A program made the position numbers and the translations under genes. The notes beneath the pieces were generated by a model that was not told where the DNA came from, ran no database searches, and was given only the letters and a program-made list of their open reading frames with translations. Below, in pieces: positions 37,756-46,274 of a DNA stretch of 64,000 bases. This DNA is from Tsukamurella spumae. Lineage in GTDB: Bacteria > Actinomycetota > Actinomycetes > Mycobacteriales > Mycobacteriaceae. Numbering within the stretch: the first letter of the stretch is position 1; the number at the start of each line of letters is the position of its first letter. Where the stretch lies: contig NZ_JAAXOQ010000010.1 of the NCBI RefSeq assembly GCF_012396015.1, positions 62,001 to 126,000 on the forward strand. Reading direction: 5' to 3'.

Positions 37756-38482
37756 CTAGCGCCCGACGCCCCATTCCGGCGGCACCTCCCGGCATCCGTA
37801 GGCCGCGAACGCGCGGCCCATGAGGACCGCCGATCGGTGCCGCAGCGAACGGCAGTACATGCCCTCCTCGGCGGGGCGGCACCGGTAGTCGCCCGAGGTG
37901 ACGGCGGTGCCGTAGGGGACCGGCTCGCCGACGCCGTTGTTGAACACGCCCGGGTCGCCGTGCAGGCTCCCGACGGTGACGGCGGTGCCGGTGAAATCCA
38001 CCCAGCTGCCGATCCATTGGCCGGTCAGGCCGTCCGGCCGCGGCACTCCCCGGTCGATCCCGGGCAGACAGGAAAGGGCGGCGAGGCGGTACTCGCTGAT
38101 GCCGCAGCCCCCGGCCGATCGGGCCGGCATCGGGACCGGGAGGCGGAAGAGCGTGGATCCGGTTCGGGTCGTCGTGCCGGGGGGTGCGCCAGTCGTTCGC
38201 CGTGTGGAACCCGGCGTCATCGACCTGCCTGCCCGCGTCGATCCAGTGAACGACGGCGTCGAGCGTGGCACCGGTGCCCGGGCCGCGGGACGGGCCGGTC
38301 GCGGTGACGCGTCCGGATGTCGGCAGCGCGCTCCACGTGGCCGACGGTGCGGTGCTCGACTCCGGACCGGGGGACGCGGTCACCGTCGGCCCCGGTGACG
38401 GGACCGGCGTGGAGCACGCGGCCGAGAATGCGACGAGGGCGACCCCGAGCACGAGGTACCGGGGCCGCCCGCGACTGATCAT
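37756..38482 (-). pseudogene. frameshifted proline-rich lipoprotein gene
   Basis: The first part (from ATG 38482) encodes a signal peptide with lipobox FSAAC, a Pro/Ser/Thr-rich linker and HWIDAGRQVDDAGFHTANDWRTP. The continuation with matching character (STLFRLPVPMPARSAGGCGISEYRLAALSCLPG to REVPPEWGVGR, cysteine-rich) is in another frame and ends at 37756. The span is 727 bp, one more than a multiple of three, and a run of six C on the coding strand (38184-38179) lies at the junction. Five C would restore one frame of about 242 codons. Function unknown: a secreted, probably disulfide-bonded lipoprotein. A sequencing error is possible. Confidence 0.7.
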
Positions 38483-38498
38483 GTATGGCACATGATCA
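38476..38498. promoter_or_regulatory. 8-bp inverted repeat over the lipoprotein start
   Basis: TGATCATG (38476-38483), 7 nt, CATGATCA (38491-38498), perfect, covering the start codon of the frameshifted lipoprotein gene and lying in the 28-bp gap after the SDR stop. It could form an mRNA hairpin that hides the start, or be a DNA site. Confidence 0.45.
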
Positions 38499-38510
38499 AT
38501 TTACTGCCAT

Positions 38511-39338
38511 TCAGATGCGCTTGTTGAGCTGCTTGTCGATCATGGCGTTCACGCGCTCGTACGCGGAGCCGCCGAGACGGACCAGGACGTCGATGACCTT
38601 GGCGTCCATGCCCACGAGCACGCGACCGCGGTTGCGCTTGACCCCGTTGAGGATGGTGCGCGCGGCATCGGAGGCCTCCGTGCGGGCCAGGTACTTGTCG
38701 AAGAGCTCGGCGGTGCCGGCCTGATCCTTGCCCTCGGCGACGGTGGCGTTGCGCGCGATGGCGGTCTTGATGCCGCCCGGATGCACGCAGGACACGCCGA
38801 CGTTGTGGCCGCTGGAGAGCATCTCGATCCGCAGGGCCTCGGTGAAGCCGCGGACGCCGAACTTCGCGGCGTTGTAGGCGCTCTGACCGCCCACCGCCAG
38901 CAGCCCGAACAGCGAGCTGGTGTTGACGATGTGGGCATCGCCCGAGGCGATGAGCGCGGGCAGGAAGGCCTTCGTGCCGTTCACGACGCCCCAGAAGTCG
39001 ATGTCCATGACGCGGTCGTAGTCCTTGAAGGACGTGGTCTCGATCGGCTCGTGGTGCGCGATGCCGGCGTTGTTGAACAGCAGGTTGACCGTGCCGTAGT
39101 GCTCGACGACCTCGTCGGCGTAGGCGAGGATCTGCTCGCGCTCGCCCACGTTCACGACCTTGGTGTGCACCTCGGCGCCCAGCGCGCGGGCCTTCTCCGC
39201 GGTCTGCTCGAGGCCGGCGGGGTCGTAGTCGCAGAGCGAGAGCTTCGCGCCCTCCTCGGCCAACTGAAGGGCCAGCTCGCGGCCCATGCCGGAGGCGGCG
39301 CCGGTGATGACGGCGACCTTGCCGCGGAAACTCTTCAT
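38511..39338 (-). CDS. short-chain dehydrogenase/reductase
   Basis: A 275-residue classical SDR with the cofactor motif GAASGMG (12-18), LLFNNAGI, catalytic serine in IVNTSS and the YNAAK pair, then the PGGIKTAIARNA substrate loop. The C-terminal tail (YERVNAMIDKQLNKRI) and overall sequence recall the SDR encoded beside kgd in mycobacteria (Rv1245 type). The substrate is unknown, probably a lipid or hydrophobic alcohol/ketone. Divergent from a TetR gene 120 bp away that may regulate it. Confidence 0.9.
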   Translation of the reverse strand: MKSFRGKVAVITGAASGMGRELALQLAEEGAKLSLCDYDPAGLEQTAEKARALGAEVHTKVVNVGEREQILAYADEVVEHYGTVNLLFNNAGIAHHEPIETTSFKDYDRVMDIDFWGVVNGTKAFLPALIASGDAHIVNTSSLFGLLAVGGQSAYNAAKFGVRGFTEALRIEMLSSGHNVGVSCVHPGGIKTAIARNATVAEGKDQAGTAELFDKYLARTEASDAARTILNGVKRNRGRVLVGMDAKVIDVLVRLGGSAYERVNAMIDKQLNKRI

Positions 39339-39437
39339 GGTGTGATCCTCACGCTCTGCAGGCTGAACTGCTCGGATGCGCCGCTGCGCGGCGTACTTAC
39401 CCGACAGTAGGGATGGGAACCGATGTCTGTCAACGAC

Positions 39438-39458
39438 CTATTGAGTATGATTCAGTAG
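39438..39458 (+). promoter_or_regulatory. TetR promoter overlapped by inverted repeat
   Basis: TATGAT (39446-39451), 7 nt, then GTG 39459 marks a leaderless promoter. CTATTGA (38-44) and TCAGTAG (52-58) form a near-perfect inverted repeat around the -10, as expected for TetR self-repression. Confidence 0.6.
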
Positions 39459-40118
39459 GTGACCAGAAAGTCCGTCGCCGCAGCGGTGGGGCGCAAGCGC
39501 ACCCGGCTCAGCCCCCAGGCTCGGCGCCAGCAGTTCATCGACCTGGGCCTACTCAGCCTCAAACATCAGGCGCTCGAGCAGGTGTCCATCGAGGATATCG
39601 CGAGCCAGGCCGGAGTCTCGGCCGGCCTCCTGTTCCACTACTTCGACTCGAAGCTCGACTTCCAGGTCGCGCTCGTCGAGGAGCAGGCCCGGATCGTCGG
39701 CGAAATCGCCACCCCTGAGCGCGAACCCGAGGATCTCGCCGAGGTGATGCCGATCCTCAACGCCACGCTGGGCACCTATGTGGACCACATCATCGAGAAC
39801 CGGCAGTCCCTGCTTCCCATGCTGGCGGGCGTGAGCTGGTCGGAGCCGCGGATCCGCACGGCCGTCAAGGCCGTCCGCGAGCAGATCGTCCGGCACTTCG
39901 TGGACCAGGCCGGCAACATCGGTCTGCGGGCCTCGCCGCAGTTCGTCCTGGCCGTGCACGGCTGGATCGCCGTGGTCGAGGAGACCCTCGTGCAGTGGCT
40001 CGACGAGAACGCCGGGTTCGCCGCGATGACCCGCGACGAGGTGGTCGATCACCTCGTCACGATGTTCGTGGGAATGGCCGGCGCCGTCGGGATCGACCTC
40101 ATGTCCGCCGGAGCCTGA
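39459..40118 (+). CDS. TetR-family transcriptional regulator
   Basis: A 219-residue regulator with a basic N-terminus, the TetR HTH (ARRQQFIDLGLLSLKHQALEQVSIEDIASQAGVSAGLLFHYFDSKLDF) and an alpha-helical ligand domain of the type with RQSLLPMLAGVSWSEPRI. Many TetR proteins of this subgroup in mycobacteria control fatty-acid or lipid genes. The likely local target is the divergent SDR and itself. The end overlaps the next, convergent gene by 20 bp. Confidence 0.9.
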   Translation: MTRKSVAAAVGRKRTRLSPQARRQQFIDLGLLSLKHQALEQVSIEDIASQAGVSAGLLFHYFDSKLDFQVALVEEQARIVGEIATPEREPEDLAEVMPILNATLGTYVDHIIENRQSLLPMLAGVSWSEPRIRTAVKAVREQIVRHFVDQAGNIGLRASPQFVLAVHGWIAVVEETLVQWLDENAGFAAMTRDEVVDHLVTMFVGMAGAVGIDLMSAGA

Positions 40119-40434
40119 TCACCAGCGCGAGCTGATCGCCATCCGGCGGCGGTCGAGATCGGTCGCGCACCGTCGCCCACCCGAACAGGATCGCGCAGAC
40201 GAACCCGAGCATCGGCATCCACTCGCCGAAGAAGTCGCCGAGGGCATCCCCCTCGAAGGCGCGCGAGAGCCCGTAGGCGGCGGCCATGGCGGCCACGAAC
40301 CCGCCGCAGCCCGCGGCGAGGGTCGCGACGAACACCGTCAGGCTCACCACCGTGCGCCGGGCGCGCCACGGAACGGCGGACGGGGCCGCCGGCGCGTTGC
40401 CGGCGACCCCGTCGCCCGATCCTGATCCCGTCAT
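40099..40434 (-). CDS. small two-helix membrane protein downstream of kgd
   Basis: A 111-residue protein with two transmembrane segments (about residues 27-55, VVSLTVFVATLAAGCGGFVAAMAAAYG, and 68-90, GEWMPMLGFVCAILFGWATV) and a charged C-terminus. It starts 14 bp after the kgd stop, in the position of mycobacterial Rv1249. Function unknown. There is no clear ribosome-binding site, so translation may be coupled to kgd. Confidence 0.7.
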   Translation of the reverse strand: MTGSGSGDGVAGNAPAAPSAVPWRARRTVVSLTVFVATLAAGCGGFVAAMAAAYGLSRAFEGDALGDFFGEWMPMLGFVCAILFGWATVRDRSRPPPDGDQLALVIRLRRT

Positions 40435-40447
40435 CGGGAGGTCATCT

Positions 40448-43400
40448 CTACAGGACGAAGGCCTCGTCGATGATCTGGGCCTGCTCGACGGCGTGCACCT
40501 TCGACGAGCCCGAGCAGGGCGCCGACATGGCGCGCCGCGAGACGCGCTTGATGCCGGCCAGGCGCCCGTCGAGCTCCGGGAGGGCGAGGCCGAAGAACGG
40601 CCACGCTCCCTGGTTCGCGGGCTCCTCCTGGACCCACCGGATGTCGGTGGCGTTCGGGTACTTGTCCAGCGTCGCGGGCAGGCGCCGCGAGGGCAGCGGG
40701 TACAGCTGCTCCATGCGGATGATCGCGACATCGTCGCGGCCGTCCTTCTTCCGGCGCGCCTCCAGCTCCCAGTAGAGCTTGCCCGAGACCATCAGCAGCT
40801 TGGTGACCTTGCTGCGGTCGCCGCCGTCGATCTCGAAGGCCGGGTCGTCGATGACCGAGCGGAACTTGCCCGTGGTGAAGTCCTCGACGGGGCTCACGGC
40901 GGCCTTGTTGCGCAGCATCGACTTCGGCGTCGCGACCACCATCGGGCGGCGCACGCCGTCGAGGGCGTGGCGACGCAGGAGGTGGAAGTACGACGCGGGG
41001 GTCGACGGCATCGCGACCGTCATCGAGCCCTCGGCGCACAGCTGCAGGAAACGCTCGATCCGGGCCGACGTGTGGTCCGGTCCCTGGCCCTCGTGGCCGT
41101 GGGGCAGCAGCAGCGTGACGCCGGAGGTCTGGCCCCACTTGGCCTCACCCGAGCTGATGAACTCGTCGATGATCGACTGCGCGCCGTTGACGAAGTCGCC
41201 GAACTGCGCCTCCCAGCACACCAGCGCGGACTCGTCGGCGACGGAGTAGCCGTACTCGAAGCCCAGGCCCGCGTACTCGGTGAGCGCCGAGTCGTAGACC
41301 ATGAACCGCCCGGGGGACGGCGTACCGTCGGGGCCCAGGTTGTCCAGCGGGGTGTACTCCGCGCCGGTCTGCCGGTCGATGAGCACCGCGTGACGCTGCG
41401 TGAACGTGCCGCGGCGGCTGTCCTGGCCGGCCAGGCGGACCGTCCGGCCCTCCTCGAGCAGCGTGCCGAACGCGAGCAGCTCGCCGAAGGCCCAGTCGAT
41501 GCCGCCCTCGCGGGACATCTCGAAGCGGCGCTTGACCACGGGGGCCACGCGCGGGTGCACGGTGAAGCCCTCGGGGACGTTGGCGTACGCGTCGCCCACC
41601 CGCTGGATCTGCTCCAGGGGCACCGCGGTCACCAGCGAGCTCGGCAGCGGCTGATCGGCGATGATCGACGGCGCGGGCTCGGCCTGGAACTTCTCGAGCT
41701 CCTTGACCTCGTTGAACACCCGCTCCAGCTGGCCCTGGTAGTCGCGCAGCGCGTCCTCGGCCTCCTTGGTCGAGATGTCGCCACGACCGATGAGGGCCTC
41801 GGTGTAGGACTTGCGGACACCGCGCTTGGTGTCGATCACGTCGTACATGCCGGGCTGGGTCATCGAGGGATCGTCGCCCTCGTTGTGGCCGCGGCGGCGG
41901 TAGCAGACGAGGTCGATGACGACGTCCTTGTCGAACTTCTCCCGGAAGTCCACCGCCAGCTTCGCGACCCACACGCAGGCCTCGGGATCGTCGCCGTTGA
42001 CGTGGAAGATCGGCGCGCCGATCATCTTCGCCACGTCCGTGCAGTACTGCGAGCTGCGCGAGTGCTCCGGCGAGGTGGTGAAGCCCACCTGGTTGTTCAC
42101 GACGATGTGGATGGTGCCGCCGTTGGAGAAGCCGGGCAGGTTCGCCATGTTCAGCGTCTCCGCCACGACGCCCTGGCCGGCGAAGGCCGCGTCGCCGTGC
42201 AGCATCAGCGGCATGATCGGATGCTCGCCCTCGGGCGGGTTCGCCATGTCCTGCTTGGCGTGCACGATGCCCTCGAGCACCGGGTCGACCGCCTCGAGGT
42301 GCGACGGGTTCGCAACCAGCGAGACCGTGATCTCGTTCTCGCCGAACATCTGGTAGTACTTGCCCTCGGCTCCGAGGTGGTACTTCACGTCGCCCGAGCC
42401 GTGCGCCTGCGCCGGGTTCAGGTTGCCCTCGAACTCGGTGAAGATCTTGCTGTAGGGCTTGCCGACGATGTTCGCCAGCACGTTGAGGCGGCCGCGGTGC
42501 GGCATGCCGATGACGACCTCGTCGAGCTCGTGCTCGGCGGCCTGGTCCAGCACCGCGTCCATCATCGGGATGACCGATTCGGCGCCCTCGAGCGAGAAGC
42601 GCTTCTGTCCGACGTACTTCGTCTGCAGGAAGGTCTCGAAGGCCTCGGCCGCGTTGAGCTTGGACAGGATGTACTTCTGCTCGGCGACGGTGGGCTTGAC
42701 GTCCTTCGTCTCCACGCGCTCCTGCAGCCACTTCTGCTGCTCGGGCTCGAGGATGTGCGTGTACTCGATGCCCACGTGCCGGCAGTACGCGTCGCGCAGC
42801 ACCGAGAGCACCTTGCGCAGCTTGAGCCGCTCGGCACCGTGGAAGCCGCCGACGTTGAACGTGCGGTCGAGGTCCCACAGCGTCAGCTCGTAGGTGAGCA
42901 CGTTCAGGTCGGGGTGCGACTCGAGGCTGTCGTTGTTGTAGCGCAGCGGGTCCACATCGGCCATGAGGTGGCCGCGCGCCCGGTACGCCGCGATGAGCTC
43001 GAGGACGCGCGCGTCCTTGTCGATCCCGTGCGGCGGGATGTCCTGCCGCCAGCGGATCGGCTCGTAGGGCACGTGCATCGCGCGGAAGATGTCGTCCCAG
43101 AAGGCGTCGCTCAGCGTGAGCTCGTGGACGTACCGCAGGAAGTCGCCGGACTCGGCGCCCTGGATGATGCGGTGGTCGTAGGTCGAGGTCAGCGTGGTGA
43201 GCTTGCCGACCGCGAGCTCGGCGATCTTCTCGTCGCTCGCGCCCTGGAACTCGGCCGGGTACTCCATCGCGCCGACGCCGATGATCGCGCCCTGGCCCAC
43301 CATGAGGCGGGGCACCGAGTGCACGGTGCCGATGCCGCCGGGGTTGGTCAGCGAGATGGTGACGCCCGCGAAGTCCTCGGCGCCGAGCTTGCCCTGGCGG

Positions 43401-44173
43401 GCACGACGGACGATGTCCTCGTACGCGGCCACGAACTCGCCGAAGTCCATCGCTTCGGCGCCCTTGACGCCCGCGACCACGAGGCTGCGGCTGCCGTTCT
43501 TGCCGACCAGGTCGATCGCGATGCCCAGGTTGATGTGGGGCGGCGTGACGGCGTTGGGCTTACCGTCGATCTCGGCGAAGTGCCGGTTCATGTTCGGGAA
43601 GGCCTTGACGCCCTGCACCAGGGCGTAGCCCAGGATGTGCGTGAAGCTGATCTTGCCGCCGCGGGTGCGCGCGAGGTGGTTGTTGATCACCACGCGGTTG
43701 TCGAACATGACCTTGACCGGCATCGAGCGCACCGACGTTGCCGTCGGCATCTCGCGGCTGGCGTTCATGTTCTTGACCACGGCGTTCGCCGCGCCGCGGA
43801 GCACGGTGTGCTCCTCCTCGGCGGGGAACTCGGCGGGCGCGGGGGCCTTGGGCGCCGCGGCGGGCTTGGCGGGGGACGACGGTGCCGGGGTGACCGGGGC
43901 GGCGGGCGCCGGGGTCAGCGTCGTGTCGGTCGTCTTCGCCGCCTGCGGCGCGGGGGTGGCGGCCGGCTGTGCTGCGGCGGGGGCTGCGGCCGCACTGGGG
44001 GCTGCGGCGTTCGGGGGCGCCGCCTCGTTGCTCGGCGCCGCACCCGGCGTGTAGTTCGAGAGGAATTCGTGCCAGCTCGGGTCGACCGACTTCGGGTCGG
44101 CCTTGAACCGCTCGTACATCTCCTCGACCAGCCATTCGTTTTGGCCGAAATCCGATACAGAACTGCTGCTCAC
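40448..44173 (-). CDS. kgd: multifunctional 2-oxoglutarate dehydrogenase/decarboxylase KGD (SucA)
   Basis: A 1241-residue fusion enzyme. The E1 N-terminal anchor [26 protein letters not shown] is followed by an Ala/Pro-rich linker (about residues 45-120), an E2-like succinyltransferase catalytic domain (to about 370, with [16 protein letters not shown]) and the thiamine-diphosphate E1 domains ([42 protein letters not shown]). It decarboxylates 2-oxoglutarate to succinyl-CoA or succinic semialdehyde in the TCA cycle. No lipoyl domain, as usual in actinobacteria. The GTG start has GAGGA 7 nt upstream. TACCCT at about 44262-44257 (minus) is a probable -10. Confidence 0.97.
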   Translation of the reverse strand: MSSSSVSDFGQNEWLVEEMYERFKADPKSVDPSWHEFLSNYTPGAAPSNEAAPPNAAAPSAAAAPAAAQPAATPAPQAAKTTDTTLTPAPAAPVTPAPSSPAKPAAAPKAPAPAEFPAEEEHTVLRGAANAVVKNMNASREMPTATSVRSMPVKVMFDNRVVINNHLARTRGGKISFTHILGYALVQGVKAFPNMNRHFAEIDGKPNAVTPPHINLGIAIDLVGKNGSRSLVVAGVKGAEAMDFGEFVAAYEDIVRRARQGKLGAEDFAGVTISLTNPGGIGTVHSVPRLMVGQGAIIGVGAMEYPAEFQGASDEKIAELAVGKLTTLTSTYDHRIIQGAESGDFLRYVHELTLSDAFWDDIFRAMHVPYEPIRWRQDIPPHGIDKDARVLELIAAYRARGHLMADVDPLRYNNDSLESHPDLNVLTYELTLWDLDRTFNVGGFHGAERLKLRKVLSVLRDAYCRHVGIEYTHILEPEQQKWLQERVETKDVKPTVAEQKYILSKLNAAEAFETFLQTKYVGQKRFSLEGAESVIPMMDAVLDQAAEHELDEVVIGMPHRGRLNVLANIVGKPYSKIFTEFEGNLNPAQAHGSGDVKYHLGAEGKYYQMFGENEITVSLVANPSHLEAVDPVLEGIVHAKQDMANPPEGEHPIMPLMLHGDAAFAGQGVVAETLNMANLPGFSNGGTIHIVVNNQVGFTTSPEHSRSSQYCTDVAKMIGAPIFHVNGDDPEACVWVAKLAVDFREKFDKDVVIDLVCYRRRGHNEGDDPSMTQPGMYDVIDTKRGVRKSYTEALIGRGDISTKEAEDALRDYQGQLERVFNEVKELEKFQAEPAPSIIADQPLPSSLVTAVPLEQIQRVGDAYANVPEGFTVHPRVAPVVKRRFEMSREGGIDWAFGELLAFGTLLEEGRTVRLAGQDSRRGTFTQRHAVLIDRQTGAEYTPLDNLGPDGTPSPGRFMVYDSALTEYAGLGFEYGYSVADESALVCWEAQFGDFVNGAQSIIDEFISSGEAKWGQTSGVTLLLPHGHEGQGPDHTSARIERFLQLCAEGSMTVAMPSTPASYFHLLRRHALDGVRRPMVVATPKSMLRNKAAVSPVEDFTTGKFRSVIDDPAFEIDGGDRSKVTKLLMVSGKLYWELEARRKKDGRDDVAIIRMEQLYPLPSRRLPATLDKYPNATDIRWVQEEPANQGAWPFFGLALPELDGRLAGIKRVSRRAMSAPCSGSSKVHAVEQAQIIDEAFVL

Positions 44174-44310
44174 GGCAGGTCCTCGCCTCGATTCATCATC
44201 GTCGTCTTGGGCGCGCGCCGCACTGGATCACAGACGGCGCAAGTCCGCTCGGTTCAGGGTAGTCCACCACGGAAAATGCGGGACGGTTACCTCGGTTAGA
44301 GGCGACCCGC

Positions 44311-45090
44311 TCAGTCCGTTCCGGGCGCCGGCAACGCGGTGCCGGTCGCCGTCGTCGCCGTCCCCTCGACCACCCGCAGGTGTGGCGTGGGCCACGTCGT
44401 GGGGACCGGGCCGAAGGCCTCGCGTGCGTTCTTGATCACGCCCTTGCCGAGCACCCGGTTGCCGCCGGCGCCGACGACGAGGCCGATACCCGCGGGCAGT
44501 AGCTTGCCGAGCACGAAGGGCGCCTTCTTCGCCATGAAGCGGCGCGTGAACATCTTCATGAGCTGCTTGTTCAGGTTGCCCAGTCCCGGGATGGCCGGGT
44601 TCTTCTTGAGGTTGAGCAGGGTGGCGTTCTTGGCGCCGACGGTGGCGCGGAGTGCGCCGAGCCCGGCGTCGCCGAGCACCGCGGTGAGGACGAGGGCCCT
44701 GCGCAGTTCCCGGTCGTCGATGGGGATCCCGTAGACCTCGGCGACCGCGAGCGCGTAGAGCGCGGACGCCTCCATGAACACGACCGTCTCGGCGCCCACC
44801 GCACCGAGGGCGGCCACCGTCCCGACACCCGGGACCGCCGCCGTCGCGCCGACGGCCGCGCCGCTGCCCGTCACGGCCAGCATGTACCGCTTCTCGAGCC
44901 GCTCGATGACCTGCGCGGGCGACTCGTCGGGGTGGTCGGCCCGGACGCTCGCGACGTACCTCGCGACCGCCGGGCCCTGGAGCCGGGCCGCGCGATCGAT
45001 GACCGATCCGAGGGGGCCGCCACCGTCGTGCTGGACGGCCGGGAGCGCGGGCTGTTCGGGGGAGAGGGGGGCGGGCTTCTTGTTCGCCAT
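44311..45090 (-). CDS. EcsC-family-like protein
   Basis: A 259-residue protein with an EcsC-type fold. A glycine/alanine-rich hydrophobic pair (GSGAAVGATAAVPGVGTVAALGAVGAE, about 74-110) resembles a glycine-zipper hairpin, then a helical region with basic residues (NKQLMKMFTRRFMAKKAPFVLGKLLPAGIGLVVGAGGNRVLGKGVI). Likely membrane-associated. Its role is unknown; the name comes from a B. subtilis gene encoded beside an ABC transporter. GGAGGT precedes ATG 45090. Divergent from the thioesterase gene. Confidence 0.75.
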   Translation of the reverse strand: MANKKPAPLSPEQPALPAVQHDGGGPLGSVIDRAARLQGPAVARYVASVRADHPDESPAQVIERLEKRYMLAVTGSGAAVGATAAVPGVGTVAALGAVGAETVVFMEASALYALAVAEVYGIPIDDRELRRALVLTAVLGDAGLGALRATVGAKNATLLNLKKNPAIPGLGNLNKQLMKMFTRRFMAKKAPFVLGKLLPAGIGLVVGAGGNRVLGKGVIKNAREAFGPVPTTWPTPHLRVVEGTATTATGTALPAPGTD

Positions 45091-45211
45091 GGTGACCTCC
45101 GTGGGGACGCGATCGAGGTGGGGCCTTGCACCCCATCTAACCGAAGACGGCCCCCGAAAAGTTCCCACCGGCGCGACTGCCGGGCCGGTGGGCGGCGTAC
45201 CGTCGGGCGGC

Positions 45212-45637
45212 ATGCCGACGATCGATGAGCAGCCGTACACCCTGGTCATTCCCACGCGGTGGAAGGACAACGACGTGTACGGGCACGTCAACAACGTCGA
45301 GTACTACAGCTTCTTCGACACCGTGATCAACACCTACCTCATCCGCGAGGGCGGCCTCGACATCCACCGGGGAACCGTGATCGGCCTCTGTGTGGAATCT
45401 CACTGCCGCTACGACGCCCCGCTCGCCTTCCCCGAGCCCGTGACCGCCGGACTGGCCGTGACCAAGCTGGGGCGCTCCAGCGTGCGGTACGCGGTCACCC
45501 TGTTCGACGGTGCCGGCGCCCCGGCCGCGGAGGGCTGGTTCGTGCACGTCTTCGTCGATCGGGAGGACCGGCGCCCGACGGCGATCCCGGACGGGGTGCG
45601 CGGCGCGCTCGAGAAACTCGTCGGTCCCTCCGCGTAG
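45212..45637 (+). CDS. acyl-CoA thioesterase (4HBT family)
   Basis: A 141-residue hotdog-fold thioesterase. The signature RWKDNDVYGHVNNVEYYSFFD contains the likely catalytic aspartate. It hydrolyses acyl-CoA or a similar thioester; the chain length is unknown. The size fits the 4-hydroxybenzoyl-CoA thioesterase class. TACCGT (45198-45203), 8 nt, then ATG suggests a nearly leaderless start. The GNAT gene begins 10 bp after its stop. Confidence 0.92.
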   Translation: MPTIDEQPYTLVIPTRWKDNDVYGHVNNVEYYSFFDTVINTYLIREGGLDIHRGTVIGLCVESHCRYDAPLAFPEPVTAGLAVTKLGRSSVRYAVTLFDGAGAPAAEGWFVHVFVDREDRRPTAIPDGVRGALEKLVGPSA

Positions 45638-45647
45638 CCTGCGAGCC

Positions 45648-46271
45648 ATGACCTTCCGCACGCCGCTTCGGCCCGTCACGCTGGCGGGGCACCTCGTCAC
45701 GCTCGCGCCGCTCTCGCACGAGCACCACGGCGGCCTGCTGGAGGCGCTCGAGGACGGGCAACTGTGGGACCGGTGGTACACGTCGGTGCCCTCGCCCGCG
45801 GGGCTGCGGGCGGAGATTGACCGCCGGCTCGCGCTGCAGGAGCAGGGCGGGATGATCCCCTTCACGGCGATCGACGCGGCGGGTCGGGTGCTCGGCATGA
45901 CCACCTACTACGACATCGATCCCGCGGTCCCGCGGATGGAGATCGGCTACACGTGGAACCGCGCGTCCGCGCACGGCACCGGCACCAACGCGGAGTCCAA
46001 ACTCCTCCTGCTCGAGCATGCCTTCGACGAACTGGGCTGCGAGTGCATCGGGCTGCGCACCCAGTGGGTGAACACGCAGTCGCGCGAGGCCATCGCGCGC
46101 CTCGGGGCCAAGCAGGACGGGGTGCTGCGCAGCCATCGTCGCTACCGCAACGGCGCGCTCATGGACGCGGTGCTGTTCTCGATCCTCCGCCACGAGTGGC
46201 CCGCCGTCCGCTCGCACCTGCGGCACCGCCTGCGCCATCGGCACGAGGCGTACCGCGCGACGCCGGAGTAG
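45648..46271 (+). CDS. GNAT-family N-acetyltransferase (RimJ/RimL type)
   Basis: A 207-residue acetyltransferase of the ribosomal-protein-alanine type, with the N-terminal LRPVTLAGHLVTLAPLSHEHH and the acetyl-CoA site region MEIGYTWNRASAHGTGTNAESKLLLLEHAFDELG. The target is unknown. The stop codon region of the thioesterase supplies TAGCCT (45635-45640), 7 nt before ATG 45648, a leaderless signature, so the gene may have its own start as well as read-through. Followed 3 bp later by the SNF2 gene. Confidence 0.92.
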   Translation: MTFRTPLRPVTLAGHLVTLAPLSHEHHGGLLEALEDGQLWDRWYTSVPSPAGLRAEIDRRLALQEQGGMIPFTAIDAAGRVLGMTTYYDIDPAVPRMEIGYTWNRASAHGTGTNAESKLLLLEHAFDELGCECIGLRTQWVNTQSREAIARLGAKQDGVLRSHRRYRNGALMDAVLFSILRHEWPAVRSHLRHRLRHRHEAYRATPE

Positions 46272-46274
46272 GCC

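Noticed and set aside
33811-44270. The word AGGGTAGTCCACC found near 33816 and near 44256
   Set aside because: Two copies in different strand contexts (a -10-like element toward LacI in one and toward kgd in the other); without other copies this is probably coincidence.
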